Origin: Chytriomyces cf. hyalinus JEL632
Lineage: Eukaryota; Chytridiomycota; Chytridiomycetes; Chytridiales; Chytriomycetaceae
Direction of reading: 5' to 3'
DNA: 64,000 nt
NCBI GenBank assembly: GCA_025435555.1
Contig: JAIWWG010000028.1
Location: forward strand, 292,798-356,797
This document shows positions 23,041 through 35,482 of the stretch, in pieces (the first letter of the stretch is position 1; each line of letters opens with the position of its first letter). The position numbers and the translations under genes are program-made. The notes under the pieces were generated by a model. The model saw only the letters and a list, made by a program, of their open reading frames with translations, had not been told where the DNA came from and did no database searches.

Positions 23041-24128
23041 CTACTGTCTGTAGAGAAAGACATGTTTCCGCAGTGTCTCTGCGCAGTTGATGGAGTCGAC
23101 ATGCTCCAGAAACCATGTCTTTAAACCGTCTAATTGCGCGTCAGTTGGGCCTTGATGTATATCAGCCGGGTCAAGAACCACAAATTGGCGATCCTCATGA
23201 TGTGTCAGGTATAAATGCAGACGGGAATGTTACAATGCATAGGTGGTGGCACATGTTGGGGTCTGAGGATATCATCCCATGGTTTCCGGTGATAATGAGG
23301 GCATAGAAGAAGTCAACTGTCTGCAAGGGACTGTACAATGGGTGACAGGGTTAAAAAGATAAAGGGGAGGATGGTGATTAAGATTATGGCTGCATGGAAA
23401 TCTGGTACTTGCATTGGCAGCCAGGAACTCTTCCATCTCTGCCAGCGAGTCGGCGTGCTGGAGTGCAGATGCATTGGTGTAGATATTCAGCCACTGTTGC
23501 TTGGGCCCCACATAGCCGGTTGCAGCAAGAAAGTGTCCAGTTGTACCAGAAACTGCCCCTTCAGATTGCTTGTGTTGAAGTATGTGGATACTTTTTAACT
23601 TGAGAGCAAGCTTGCATATCCACGGATGGCAATGATGTCTGTTCATTTGCCATCAGTTATTGTATTGTTACTCATTTCACTACTGCAGTACCCTCCTTTT
23701 ATAACACTGTCACTGCCACTTTGTCTGTTCCCACACACATTTGTGGGAATGGATGTTTCTAGGATGAGGGACTCCCTGGCGGAAAAACTGACAGTAAATT
23801 TCCACCGCAAGTATTGTTTTTCCGCGAGGTAGAGGCAAATAAATAATGTGCTCTTCAATGAGTTTGTATTTTCTGTGTTTTGATTGGAGGCAAGTGGATC
23901 TGAAAACAATCATCCACGGCACTATCAATGCGACGCGTCTTTGACGCGCAAAGGTATAAATGCAGTAGGAAAGTACTGGGCTAACATGAGTGGAAGGGTA
24001 CCTATGAGAGAAGCGGTGATTCTTCTGCCGGGTTCTGTCAACAAGAAATATGCTACCTGTAAAGGGGAAATCAAGCAGGAAAATTCAAGACTGATGTTTA
24101 TTTTATGAGGATCCGCGGAGTGAGTCAC
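23041..24128 (-). pseudogene. Degenerate, partly duplicated GST-C-like gene
   Basis: Minus-strand segments resemble the all-helical GST C-terminal domain of AIMP3/EEF1E1-type proteins. Reading from high to low coordinates: KQQWLNIYTNASALQHADSL with AEMEEFLAAN (about 23400-23520), then after an acceptor TVDFFYALIITG (about 23315), then LKTWFLEHVDSI and HVFLYRQ ending with TAG at 23041-23043. The join between the second and third parts cannot be made with normal splice signals. A second, diverged copy of the middle exon lies at 23950-24075 (VAYFLL...FPTAFIP against VDFFYA...FPSAFIP). So this looks like a duplicated and decaying gene; the AIMP3-type similarity is from memory and weak. Confidence 0.35.
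23768..23945. repeat. Direct repeat flanking FTR1, left copy
   Basis: Begins GGGACTCCCTGGCGG, contains AGGTAGAGGCAAATAAATAA and ends CGACGCGTCTTTGACGC. The matching right copy is at 25889-26055 in the same orientation, with a near-identical core of about 80 bp. Confidence 0.9.
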
Positions 24129-24228
24129 TCTCTCTTCACTCTCTCCTTACTTTATCTTTGAATCTCTCCTCCCTTACAGCATGCTGGCCCCCACGCCCAA
24201 AAAAATATATAAAAATCATGCACAAACT

Positions 24229-25635
24229 TTAACGTGCCTGCGTGGACATCATCTGCTTCACAGTCTTCTTGAACCCAACCTTCTCAATGCCCATGCGCAC
24301 GCGCCTACGGTCCGCCAGCTTCATTGCAACTAATGCAATCGCGGTAAAGATCCAGAACAAAATGTAGGCGACCACAGATCCGACGGTTGCAGAGTTTGTC
24401 CAGCCGAGGAGAGCGCCAAACATTTGCCAGCCGAAGCTATTGGGGTCATTTGGGTTGCAGCACTTTGTGTTCCTATAATTAAGCATCAAGGAGTAGGGAG
24501 GACAAGTCAGCGAGAGAGACGGGGGGCAATAGAAAGAAGTTTCCATTCTCACCAGACACTTGTAAAGATGTTGTAATACTCCAAGTCATCGCCAGCCGCG
24601 TTGATTTGCTTCATCCAAGTGTTGAGTTCAAAGAATCGAACCGACTTTGAAAACAGACCCGCAGAAAGGTAGAAAATGAGAACGGAAGCGCAGACAAAGA
24701 AGACGTGCAGTTTCATTGAGTTTCCGGCGCGGAAAACCAACCATCCAATCAAGCACCCGGCAGCGACTCCGACAACGGCGGCAATGGGAATGTTTCCTGG
24801 ATCTTCCGTGATGGAAATCTAATGGGGAGGGGGAAGAAATCCAAATGAGACTTGTGATCACACGCAAATAGTGAAAGATGCAAAACTCACACCACCCAGG
24901 AAAATCATGCCCTCAATTCCTTCTCTGAGAATCGTGACCAAAGGCACCCAGAAAAACACTTGGGACCACTTCTTTTGCACTTCCGCCTTCTCCTCCTCTT
25001 TTTCGGCCTTCTCATCTGAGACGATATCAGCTACTGCATTGGTATCCGAAGCAGAGCCTTCACTGGCATTCTGTGCGCGTTCGGTAGCGTTGGTCTGGAG
25101 ACTTGTTTCAAGCTTGCGCTGCCACTTTTCAGTCAGCGAGTCCGACTTGAGGAACACAAACGCCATGCTTGACAAGAGGACGGCGGAAAGGAGCGAGAAG
25201 CATGCCTCCCAGAGTGCTTCGGCAGAAGTCCTTTTTTTTGGGGGGTAATCTGTTGTCACTTCCTAACCCCCTATGACAAGTCTCGGACAAATATTCAGTC
25301 ATTCTTACCACAGGTTATTGGCGTACTTGAACCAGAGCACAAGAAAGATGGTTCCAATGATGGCTGAGATGAGGATACCGGCAGCGGAACCGATCCAGAC
25401 AGCGTATGTGAGTTTACGACGCAGGTCGAGGTCATTCTTGAACATGGATGTGACGAATGCAAGCAGCACACTGATGACGATAGCTGCTTCAGTGCATTCT
25501 GTATATACATTAGGGGGTAGCGTAGCAGATGGTGTCAGATGGAGTTGCAATCGCAAGGCAAGCGTAGAATGGATGCGGTCGGTCCACACCTCTCAACACG
25601 ACGATAAAGACGGGGACGCTGAATCCAATTGCCAT
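24229..25635 (-). CDS. FTR1: High-affinity iron permease Ftr1
   Basis: Plasma-membrane (or vacuolar) Fe3+ permease working with a multicopper ferroxidase. Two iron-binding REXXE motifs are visible: LRECTEAAIVISVLLAF across the first intron (usual fungal form RETTEA) and ILREGIEGMIFLGGVS. About seven hydrophobic segments; a long charged loop after KSDSLTEKWQRKLETSLQTN contains EKEEEKAEVQKKW. The last exon ends with helix NSATVGSVVAYILFWIFTAI and tail VKQMMSTQAR. Start MAIGFSVPVFIVV at 25635, stop TAA at 24229-24231. No FET3-like ferroxidase gene is next to it in this window, unlike many fungi. The gene lies between two direct repeats. Confidence 0.93.
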
Positions 25636-25888
25636 TCTGGGTCTGAGTCAGGTGATGGGTGCTGTACAAACTTGTTGTCAAAATGCACCCGTTTTTATTT
25701 GCTCGCTTGGTCGGCTTGATAGCTTCTGATTGGCGGGAGTCTTTCCGTGAGTGCAGTTTTGATTGGTCCGCCAACAATCCCTCAACAAACAACAACGATT
25801 CAGTCACGGTTTGTATCGGATGCTTGACTGAGTGTGCGTGCTGAATGTGCGTGGGTCTGCGTCTGAGGTTGGGTTTGAAGCATTGACA

Positions 25889-26055
25889 GGGACTCCCTGG
25901 CGAAACAACAGGCAGTAACTCTCTACAGCAAGCATTGCTTTTCCGCTAGGTAGAGGCAAATAAATAATGTGCTGTTCAATGAGTTTGTATTTTCTGTGTA
26001 TTGATTGGAGACAAGTGGATCTGAAAACGATCTATCAACGCGACGCGTCCTCGAC
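25889..26055. repeat. Direct repeat flanking FTR1, right copy
   Basis: Begins GGGACTCCCTGGCGAAAC and ends CGACGCGTCCTCGACAGC; lies about 250 bp upstream of the FTR1 start and partly in the 3' flank of FAM72. Confidence 0.9.
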
Positions 26056-26177
26056 AGCGGTACCAGCCACGGGCTCCTCTTCGTCTTGAGTCGCGCATTT
26101 CACGTTCGCCCACCGAAGAATCTTCATCCCTGCTGTAAACAGATGACTCGTCAACAACCACAGTCAACTCACATGCA

Positions 26178-27171
<994 letters not shown>

Positions 27172-27671
27172 CTGTTGTCAGCGTTGGTAATGAGCGCATA
27201 CCTCCAGATTGAATGGATCACTGCGCAGCATGTTCTTACCGATTATATAAAACGCGATGTTTGACAGCTTTCGTGCGGCGCGAAAGCAGATTTCTGTTTT
27301 CGACAAAGATTTGTTTGGACATGGCGGACAATTGGGTTCTTTTTGGTTATTTGTCAGCTTTCAACACTTTGTTATTCTCAGTGCAAACATTGCTGGGAGC
27401 CCGCTCGAATACTCTAGATCCAGTTGTAAACTAGTGATGGTCGGAGCTGAACATGTTCAGCAAGAGTAACTTGAAGACCGCAAAAACTAAAAACTGGAAT
27501 GAGCAGCTACTACCAATGGGCTTCATCATGAGAAGGCGACAGTGAGATTTCTTTTCGTTCATGCTTTCACTGAAAAGCGCGGAACAGTTGCAAGAATTCC
27601 TTCGACAACTTTTTCTAACGCATAGGCCTGTCAACTTTATTCATCAATTCAAAACAACAATGATGTCCCGC
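27172..27671. other. Intergenic region between FAM72 and TRR1
   Basis: Short frames on both strands without recognisable domains; a possible 5' UTR intron ends directly before the FAM72 ATG. Confidence 0.4.
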
Positions 27672-29060
27672 TTAATGATCAAGCTCCTGTCCTTCCAACC
27701 ATCTTTCGGCATCCAGAGCAGCCATGCATCCACTTCCAGCGGCAGTCACAGCCTGGCGGTAAGTATGGTCCTGAATATCACCCGCAGCAAAGACTCCTTC
27801 AATGTTCGTGTACGTGCTGGCAACTCCCTGGTTAGGGTAAGTCTTGATGTAACCCGTCTCGTCCAAATCAAGCTGTCCCACAAACAAGTCTGAATTGGGT
27901 TTGTGTCCGATTGCGTAGAACAAGCCGTTGACATCCAAGGTGGATCTTTCCTTGGTGACAGTGTCCTCAATGACGAGCTGTCTTAGCAGGCGGTCACCTT
28001 TGGCTTCAATGGGAACTTTGTTCCACAAAACTTCGACCTTGGGGTGCTTCAGCAATCGATCGGCCATTACCTTCGACGCGCGCAATTTGTCTCTGCGCAC
28101 AAGAACGTACACCTTTGAAGCGTATTTCGTCAGGAACGTGGCTTCCTCAGACGCAGAGTCACCTCCACCGACAACGACAAGTGGCTTGTTACGGAAAATG
28201 GGAACAGCACCGTCGCAAACGGCGCATGCACTGATTCCAGCTTGCCAGAAAGTATCTTCGCCTGCAATGTATAGTCTCTTGGCGGTTGCCCCGGTTGCAA
28301 TGACGACTGAGTCGGCAAGGATCACGTCCTAACAAGGCGGCATGAGAAAACAGCTGAGAACGGACAGTGAATTCAATCGCGAGACTCACGGCATCGCCTT
28401 CGTATCCTTCCCTCCAAAGTTTGAACGGTCTTTGAGACAGATCGACCTTCGAGATTGTCTCCGTGATAATGTTTGTTCCGAACTTGAGAGATTGCTTTCT
28501 CATTTGGTCCATGAGCTCTTGGCCGCCCATGCCTGCACAGATGTTGAACGTGTTTGTTAGCACGCGGTAAGGCAAGGAGCAATAATTGCCGCTTGATCAA
28601 ATCAGTGACTGCATAAATTACCGTCTGGGAATCCGGGAAAGTTTTCGACATCCGTGGTAGTGGTGAGTTGGCCTCCAGCGGCAACGCCTGCAAGATAGAC
28701 GCCGGAATTAATAAATCGCTTTCTCAGCTAATGAAGCAACAGCCAACGAAAAGGGCGGCAACAGTAGTGCAGGGTGATGTCAAAGGGAAATGAGAAGCAA
28801 CAACACAAACCAGCAGCAAGGAATCCCTCAAACATGACTGGGTTCAAGTTTGCACGCGCCAAGTAGACTGTAAATCGCGACTGCGGTGTTAGAAGTAAGC
28901 TGACGGCATTCGGATCTGCTCACTGGCGGCGGTGTGTCCTGCTGGGCCTGAGCCTGATTGGCGGATAAAAAACACAGGATTCGATGAGCAAGATGGATCA
29001 AGAGCATCAGGAAGCCTTACCGATGATGACGACTTTGTGGTGTGCTGGGATGGGGGCCAT
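27672..29060 (-). CDS. TRR1: Thioredoxin reductase (low-Mr type)
   Basis: NADPH-dependent flavoenzyme that reduces thioredoxin, cytosolic as no presequence is seen. Order: [14 protein letters not shown] joining SGPAGHTAA (FAD GxGxxG), FEGFLAAG then [20 protein letters not shown], a [20 protein letters not shown] block, [12 protein letters not shown], the redox-active CAVC within [26 protein letters not shown] (NADPH-binding GxGxxA-type), HKPNSDLF and the C-terminal FAD motif [20 protein letters not shown]. Five or more introns. Start 29060, stop 27672-27674. Only 60 bp separate it from the divergent FRS1 start. Confidence 0.97.
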
Positions 29061-29120
29061 TTTTTCTCTTTTTCCGTTAACGTAAATAAATATTTTGTGA
29101 CCAATCCGTTTTATTGAAGC

Positions 29121-31573
29121 ATGCCAACTGTAAACGTGGACAAGGAAATCCTGTTCAAGGGGCTCGGACGGGTCTTCAGTGAGTGCTCGTTTGTTCCTGG
29201 GCGCGAATGCGGGTGCATGCTGATCGTAGTCGTCAACAGCCATGGAGGAGTTCGAGGAACTCTGCTTCGACTACGGCATCGAGCTGGAAGAGGAGGTGCG
29301 TCTGCGCAGGGCCTCCACCGTTATTTAGTCCTAACGAATGTGTCTATCGTAGACCTCCGAACGTGAAATGGCCGCGAAGGAAGTCGGCGCGGAAAAGGCA
29401 AAGGAGCTTTCGAACAGGCTCATTTATCGAATCGATATCCCCGCCAACAGGTGTGTTTATTTTACACTCTTGGTGCAATATCCTTGCCGAAAAGGCTTGG
29501 CTTGTTGCTGCGTTCTGAAAGAAAATGCGCCCAATTAAACCAGATACGACATGCTCTGCGCCGAGGGAATCATTCGCGCGCTGAGTGTGTTCCTTGGAAA
29601 GCAAGCCATCCCAGTCTACAAATGCGTCTCGCCTCCTGGTGGAAAACATCAAAAGCTCGTTGTCAAACCCGAGGTCTATTTTATTTTTCGAAAACACGTC
29701 ACAGGAAATCAAACTGTGCCTTATCTTTCCTTTTTCGCCCGCAGACTGGTGCCATCAGAAAGTTCGTCGTTGCGGCTGTCTTGAGAAACATCTCGTTCAC
29801 CCAAGACAACTACAACTCTTTCATTGATTTGCAAGACAAGCTCCATGCAAACATTTGCAGGTGAGCGGCTTGTACCCGTGTTTGCCTTATGGAAGTAATC
29901 TAACTGGGACCTCGCATATTTTAGACGAAGAACGCTTGTTGCGATCGGAACCCACGACTTGGACACAATTGAAGGCCCATTTTCGTATGAAGCGCTTCCA
30001 CCAAAGGACATCAACTTTATTCCATTGAACCAAACACAATCGATGAACGGAGAAGAGCTTATGAACTTTTACGAGGTTTATCCGGCTCTTCAAATGTATT
30101 CATCTGTTTCGGTGTTAAAACGAATCGCCTTTTCCAAAACAGGCCGACCGCAAATTGAGCAAGTTCCTTCCAATCATCAGAGACGCTCCACGTTACCCAG
30201 TCATCTATGACTCAAAACGTCGCGTCCTGTCGCTCCCACCCATCATCAACAGCGACCACTCAAAGATTAAGCTCGCGACCAAAAACGTTTTCATCGAATG
30301 CACTGGAACGGACTTGACAAAAGCGAAAGTCGTATTAAACACCGTTGTCACTATGTTTTCGGAATACTGCAAGGAAAAGCTGACGTGAGACATTTCATAA
30401 TATCCATCATCTCTCCATTATCTCACGAGCTTCCTGAATCATCAAAGCGTTGAACCTGTCGAAGTCGTTCAAAGTGACGGAAAATCCGTCCTGTACCCGG
30501 ACCTTTCCATGCGCAAGTTTGAAACGGACGAAAAATACATCAACAGCTTGATTGGAGTGTCTCTGCCTCGCGACAAAATGATTACACTCCTTGGAAAAAT
30601 GGGCGTGACTGCGTCCAAAGGCGCTGCTTCAGACAAGGCAATCTCTGTGCAAGTTCCACCCACCCGTAGTGACATTCTGCATCCAGTGGACATTATGGAG
30701 GATGTGGCGATTGCGTATGGATTCAACAATATCACGAAAACAATGCCAAAAGCTAGCACGGCTGGTGCCATGTTCCCGATCAATAAGCTGAGCGATAAAG
30801 TTCGCAGAGAGTTGGCGCTTTCGGGATACACCGAAGTTCTTCCATTGATTCTTGTGAGTATTTACCGCCTGTTTCAGTTGCCTCGTATCATTGAACTCGT
30901 ATCATCATTATCCGCCATCACAGTGCTCGCATGATGAAAACTTTAAGTTTTTGAAGCGAGTCGATGACAACACCACCGCCGTCAAATTATCAAACCCAGC
31001 AACGATCGAGTACCAAGTTGTTCGAACCAGTCTTCTTCCAGGACTCATGAAGACGCTGTACAGCAACAAAAAACTCCCGTTGCCCTTGAAAATTTTCGAA
31101 GTTTCTGACATTGTCCTCAAGGATGACTCTGTTGAGCGCCGAGCCCGAAATGTGAGGCATATGGCGATTGTGTATGCAAACATGAAGAATTCCGGATTTG
31201 AGGTTTGTTTTTCTTTCGCTATTTTTAGTGATCTTCCTGGCTGACTTTTTGTTTTTTCAGCTCATTCATGGAATGCTGGACCGCATTATGCTCATGCTCA
31301 ATGTTCCCATGTACAACGGATCAAACGATGGCTACTACATTCAGGAGTCTGACAGTGAGCAATGCCTCATCCTTTGCCGCGTCTTCAAATATTTAACCTT
31401 TTACCCCTTTCACAAATGCAGATGAGACGTTTTTCCCTGGACGTCGTGCGGATGTGTACTGCTACGGCCAAAAGATTGGCCACATGGGGATCGTTCACCC
31501 TGAAGTGTGTCAAAACTTTGAAGTCCCCTTCGCAACGAGTGCGTTGGAGATTACCATTGAGCCATTTGTGTGA
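29121..31573 (+). CDS. FRS1: Phenylalanyl-tRNA synthetase beta subunit, cytosolic
   Basis: Beta subunit of the heterotetrameric cytosolic PheRS. It begins [54 protein letters not shown] and [12 protein letters not shown] follow across introns. The B3/B4 editing-type domain contains [20 protein letters not shown] and [13 protein letters not shown]; the B5 domain [18 protein letters not shown] and [20 protein letters not shown]; the catalytic-like C-terminal core [49 protein letters not shown] and the terminal EITIEPFV. About ten introns. Stop TGA 31571-31573. Confidence 0.97.
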
Positions 31574-31976
31574 AGAAAATATGCGGGGCGTTTTGTGTGA
31601 TTATGAGGCTTTTCTGATGGACAAAAAGAAGCTATTTTTTGAATCTGAGGGCTTTTCGCCGGGAAAATGCGAATACATAAACTGGTTACTTTTTGTTTTC
31701 ACAACCTGTGGGGCTTGGGAATTATCTGTCTAAACCATGAGGAGGGCTGCGCCGAGCCTCTTTCGCTGAATATGACAGTAAATCAAACGGTGAAGTTGGC
31801 CGTTCGAGAAAGCTTGAATGAGAACGAATCTGGACTGCAGAGTCTGATTCATCCGTCGATGTGATGTACAAATACTGACTGTATTTTATTTCCTTCCAAC
31901 AAGAGTAACGGCAAAACAACCGACAAAGGAAGGGGAGCAGTGGCCTATTGTTCTTTTTGTTTCCCGCAATTTGCAT
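31574..31976. other. Convergent intergenic region FRS1-FA2H
   Basis: A plus frame ending at 31864 (TVNQTVKLAVRESLNENESG) looks weakly protein-like but has no start or domain; no gene called. Confidence 0.35.
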
Positions 31977-33353
31977 TCACTTCAACTCAGTGTTGAAGAC
32001 ATAATCCCACAGCTTATTTGTGATTCCAAACCCAAGATGCGCGTTCTTGTAGTGGTGGTCAAGGTGGTAGGTTTTCATTTCGCGCAGATACGCTGTATAC
32101 GGCCTGGCGTGGTGTAGATGGTCTGTGTGGGAAGAAAGAGCGGAGTTGTGAGATTTTCAGTCCTGATTGCCGGAAAGGAGACACTCACAATGAATCAAGT
32201 CGTACAGCATGAACCCGCAGTACGCGCCGCCCGCCACAATATTTCCGGTGCCCACGGGAAACAACGCAATAACGACCTTGTAGACGGGGATTGATAGGAC
32301 CAGACCAAGAGCAGGGGGCATGACGAGTCTCATTCTATAGTTCAGTGTCAGGAACAGTATATAACCTCCAAAAAACAGAATCTACGGGGAATAAACGAAA
32401 CTTGTCCATTGGCAAGAAATGGTGAATCCCATGCAACAGAAAATGAAGCGTGAACGCGACTTGGTTGTCCGGCAAAAACTCGTCAATATGGAACAGAAAC
32501 CGATGCAGCGAGTATTCGACAAACGTCCACACCAAAATCCCGACTGCGAAAAATGCGGGGACAGTGTGCAGCGATGCGCCGAGTTCGGTGATGGCGTGGT
32601 GAATGTTGTAGATGGTGATGGGGATGTAGACTACCGGGATGATCCACCACGGAGTCAATGAAAACATTTCGAGGTACCATGGACCAAAGAGAGGGGCGCT
32701 GCCTTTCACTTGGCGAGGTAGATGGACCTTTTTTTTTTTTTTTTTTTGATTTGTAAGAATGGGAGTTGATGGAAAAAATCAAGAAGCGCAACCAACCTGC
32801 TCCACGTAGAACTCCTTAGTGAATTTTGCGCCCCACACTTGCGCAAGCATTGGACGAGTCGGGTCAATGAAATCGCTGCTCTTTCTGCCAAACCCGAGAG
32901 CAACCGGAGTTGTCGCAGTTGCTGCGTCCTTGTCTGTCTCTTCCTCCCCGTCTATAAGCGTTCCAATGTAGTACCCTTCGAGCATTTTGTACGCCGCTGT
33001 CGAATGTGCGTGCGTGTTTTCGTCCCCCATAATCTCCTCAATGTCAGTTCCGCCCTGCTGAAGAATCGAGTCGGCACCCCCAGGATGGTCTGCGATAAAC
33101 TGGAGACAATACAGTTAGTGCATTGTACAATATCAGAGAGGCAGAACTCAAACAGAAAAGGTAGTATACATCTGTGACATCGTAGACTTTTTTTTGAGGT
33201 GAATCAGCAAAAGACAGAGGCATTAGCTCGCGGACGAGGGAAGAATAACCTAATGCACAAACCTTTCCCACGCAGTGTTACCCATACGCTGCGCGATGTC
33301 CGGTGCTCTTCAACCTGTGCTGCTGTGAAGGTGGTGAATTCCTTGTTGGTCAT
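31977..33353 (-). CDS. SCS7: Fatty acid 2-hydroxylase with N-terminal cytochrome b5 domain
   Basis: ER di-iron enzyme that alpha-hydroxylates the very-long-chain fatty acid of ceramide. The N-terminal cytochrome b5 domain shows FTAAQVEEH, VYDVTDFIADHPGG (haem ligand His in HPGG) and HSTAAYKML (second His). The linker holds FIDPTRPMLAQVWGAKFTKE. The hydroxylase domain has the expected His clusters: HRFLFH, HFLLHGIHH, HYHLHH and YHLDHH, between hydrophobic helices (WWIIPVVYIPITIY, FFAVGILVWTFVEY). The last exon ends WDYVFNTELK. ATG 33351-33353, TGA 31977-31979. About five introns, one with a long T run at 32729-32748. Confidence 0.95.
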
Positions 33354-33550
33354 TTCTGTTGTTTTGAGGGCTGAAATTTGGGCCAGGTTTTGATATATTG
33401 ATACACCCGCGTCCCAGCTTCATCACTCGATTCGCTGTGTAAGGGCCAGCCGAGTGGGCAATGAAAACCAAGGAGAGCGGCCAGATTCTGCGCCATGCTT
33501 GAAACCATCTGAGCAATCGTGTTCTTATGCAGAATGTAAGGATCACACAT
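33350..33550 (-). other. Upstream ORF whose stop overlaps the fatty acid 2-hydroxylase start (ATGA)
   Basis: A 66-codon frame with an ATG (MCDPYILHKNTIAQMVSSMA) ends in TGA at 33350-33352, overlapping the main ATG at 33351-33353. No domain recognised. Whether it lies in the transcript is unknown. Confidence 0.4.
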
Positions 33551-33606
33551 CTTGAAAGAATCAGCAAAAACGTTTTATATAATCCTTATTTTTTACTATT
33601 GACATC

Positions 33607-33679
33607 GGTTTCTTAGTGTAGTGGTTATCACGTGTCCTTCACACGGACAAGGTCGCGAGTTCGAACCTCGCAGAAACCA
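33607..33679 (+). tRNA. tRNA-Val (anticodon CAC)
   Basis: Acceptor stem GGTTTCT/AGAAACC, D-arm GTGTAGTGGTTATCAC, anticodon stem TGTCC/GGACA with loop TTCACAC (anticodon CAC), variable AGGTC, T-arm GCGAGTTCGAACCTCGC, discriminator A. No intron. Confidence 0.97.
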
Positions 33680-33866
33680 TTTTTTCTTCCAAGCACTGCT
33701 GTATCCGATAACCCGGTTGAGTGCTTGATTGTTGGCCTTTTACAGAGAGCATCGGCAAGTTGACAGTCTCATCCCCACCTTGTGCGCTTAAGCAAGGACA
33801 ACTTTATTCACACTTTGCAATAAATCTAACTCACTATTCGCCAAGCAAACCTTCGTTCATTTAGTT

Positions 33867-35482
33867 TCAGTAATTGCGCACAGGCAGTTCCACGACGTAC
33901 TGTTCCAGACTGTCAATCCCCTTCTCGCTCAAGGGAAGCTTCGAAAAATTCAAGAAACGCTGCGGCGGCACGACAAAGAACAACTCCAGTTTATCGCACA
34001 AGCCGCAAAGTTGCTTCAAAACGTTGACTTCTTGTGCCTGATGCTGAACGCTCAAAATACCGCAAAATTTGCATGTCGGGAATAGGATCTTGTTTGAGAG
34101 GAACTCGCACGCCACCAAAATCCTGCAATGTCAGGATTGAAGTCTCGCTCGTCTGCAAGTTTCGGCATTGGAGTCCATTCCCGCCAGACAGACTACCAGA
34201 AGAAAAGGCATGGTGTCCATTGATTTCAAACAAGTGTCGCGATATCTCAGATGGTCTACATTGCAACATATCTTGAAGATCTGTCACCATTTGTGTTGGA
34301 TACTTCTCCCACAGTTTCTCAACAACGTACTTTGAAGCAAAGGCTCTATGACGGAATCGATACTGGCCGTCATCACTTGTATTCATATGGAGCAGCAAAT
34401 GAGCTGCTGGATGTACAATTGACTGAATGCCGCTATGGCAAACCCATTGCAGTACTTTCTCATCTGCCAGTTCTTTTCTCATGTCAGCAAAATCGTAGGA
34501 AATATCAGAATTGAAGATGGACCGCGGAATGCCACCATACATGCGCAGCTGTTCACGGAGCACATCCACTGGTACATGTGGGTAACAACGCGTGCGACAT
34601 GCTGCCAGTTCCTTTGGAGTCCAAACTGGCAAAAACCACATGCATCTGTTGGTGTGTTTTCCAAAACTCCAGTGAGCATTTGACATTGGCGAACCAATGT
34701 ACACAGTGACACAAGGACTGAGAAATGATTTCGTCACTCCGTCAACTGCGTAAAGCGTGTCGAGGCTCCTGGACAAAAAGATCAGCATGGAAAGGGTCCA
34801 ATAGAAAAGCGGCTTGTTTTTCCAATTCGTAGCATATGTAGGAATTGCCGGTTTGATAGATGATTCTTTTCGGGTTGAAGGACTTTGCTTGAGACACATC
34901 CATGGTTTGGAACTCAAGTGATGCAGCATGTAGACAAAGAACAGCGACTTTCCGGTTCCTGGAGTTCCAGTGATTGCAAGGTTTTCATGCCCCTCCCCAA
35001 CTGCCTTCGAAAGTAGATCAAAGATATGTTTGTAGCACTGTCGGACATAAAGTCTTTCAAGTTTCTGACTTGGATACGGAAGAGATGCTGGCGTAGGCGA
35101 AACAATCCACTTGTCCACGAGCTGTGCGTCTTTGAATGCTTTGAAGTCTGCCGTTAAACTAGGAATTGTGCGATTGTAGATGCGTCGCTGTTCAAGGACC
35201 TCAATCAACGCCAGACCATGATAAAATGCTCGCTTTTGCGGGGTAACCAGAAAGCAACCCTCGTCTGTGAAGTAATCAGCGTGAAGGGCACTAATCCGAG
35301 CCCACTTATTGATGCGATTATCGTACTTGTCAAAGAGATTTAATCAGACCGTAGGCAGGACCGAGAGAGAATGATTCCGCAATAGCCTGCTGACGTTCGC
35401 CCAGGCGGGTCATGCCGGTGACATTGACTTCGTCAATGAGATCTGCCTTGTACCTGACGTTGAGGTAGCGCTTGTCTGACAT
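33867..35482 (-). pseudogene. Crinkler (CRN/RHS-type) effector relic with two frame breaks
   Basis: The N-terminus (MSDKRYLNVRYKADLIDEVN) resembles the ubiquitin-like header of chytrid Crinklers. The long central frame (33991-35208) holds a P-loop ATPase: ITGTPGTGKSLFF (Walker A), the VWTPKELAACR block and MYGGIPRSIFN, typical of the CRN/RHS NTPase domain. The C-terminal part (VVPPQRFLNFS, to TGA 33867-33869) is of the restriction-endonuclease-like end. The three parts lie in different frames: one break is near 35335-35345 and a second near 34060-34075. Neither fits a normal intron. So this is either a decayed gene or has sequence errors. Crinklers are host-cell-directed proteins in oomycetes and chytrids. 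Confidence 0.8.
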
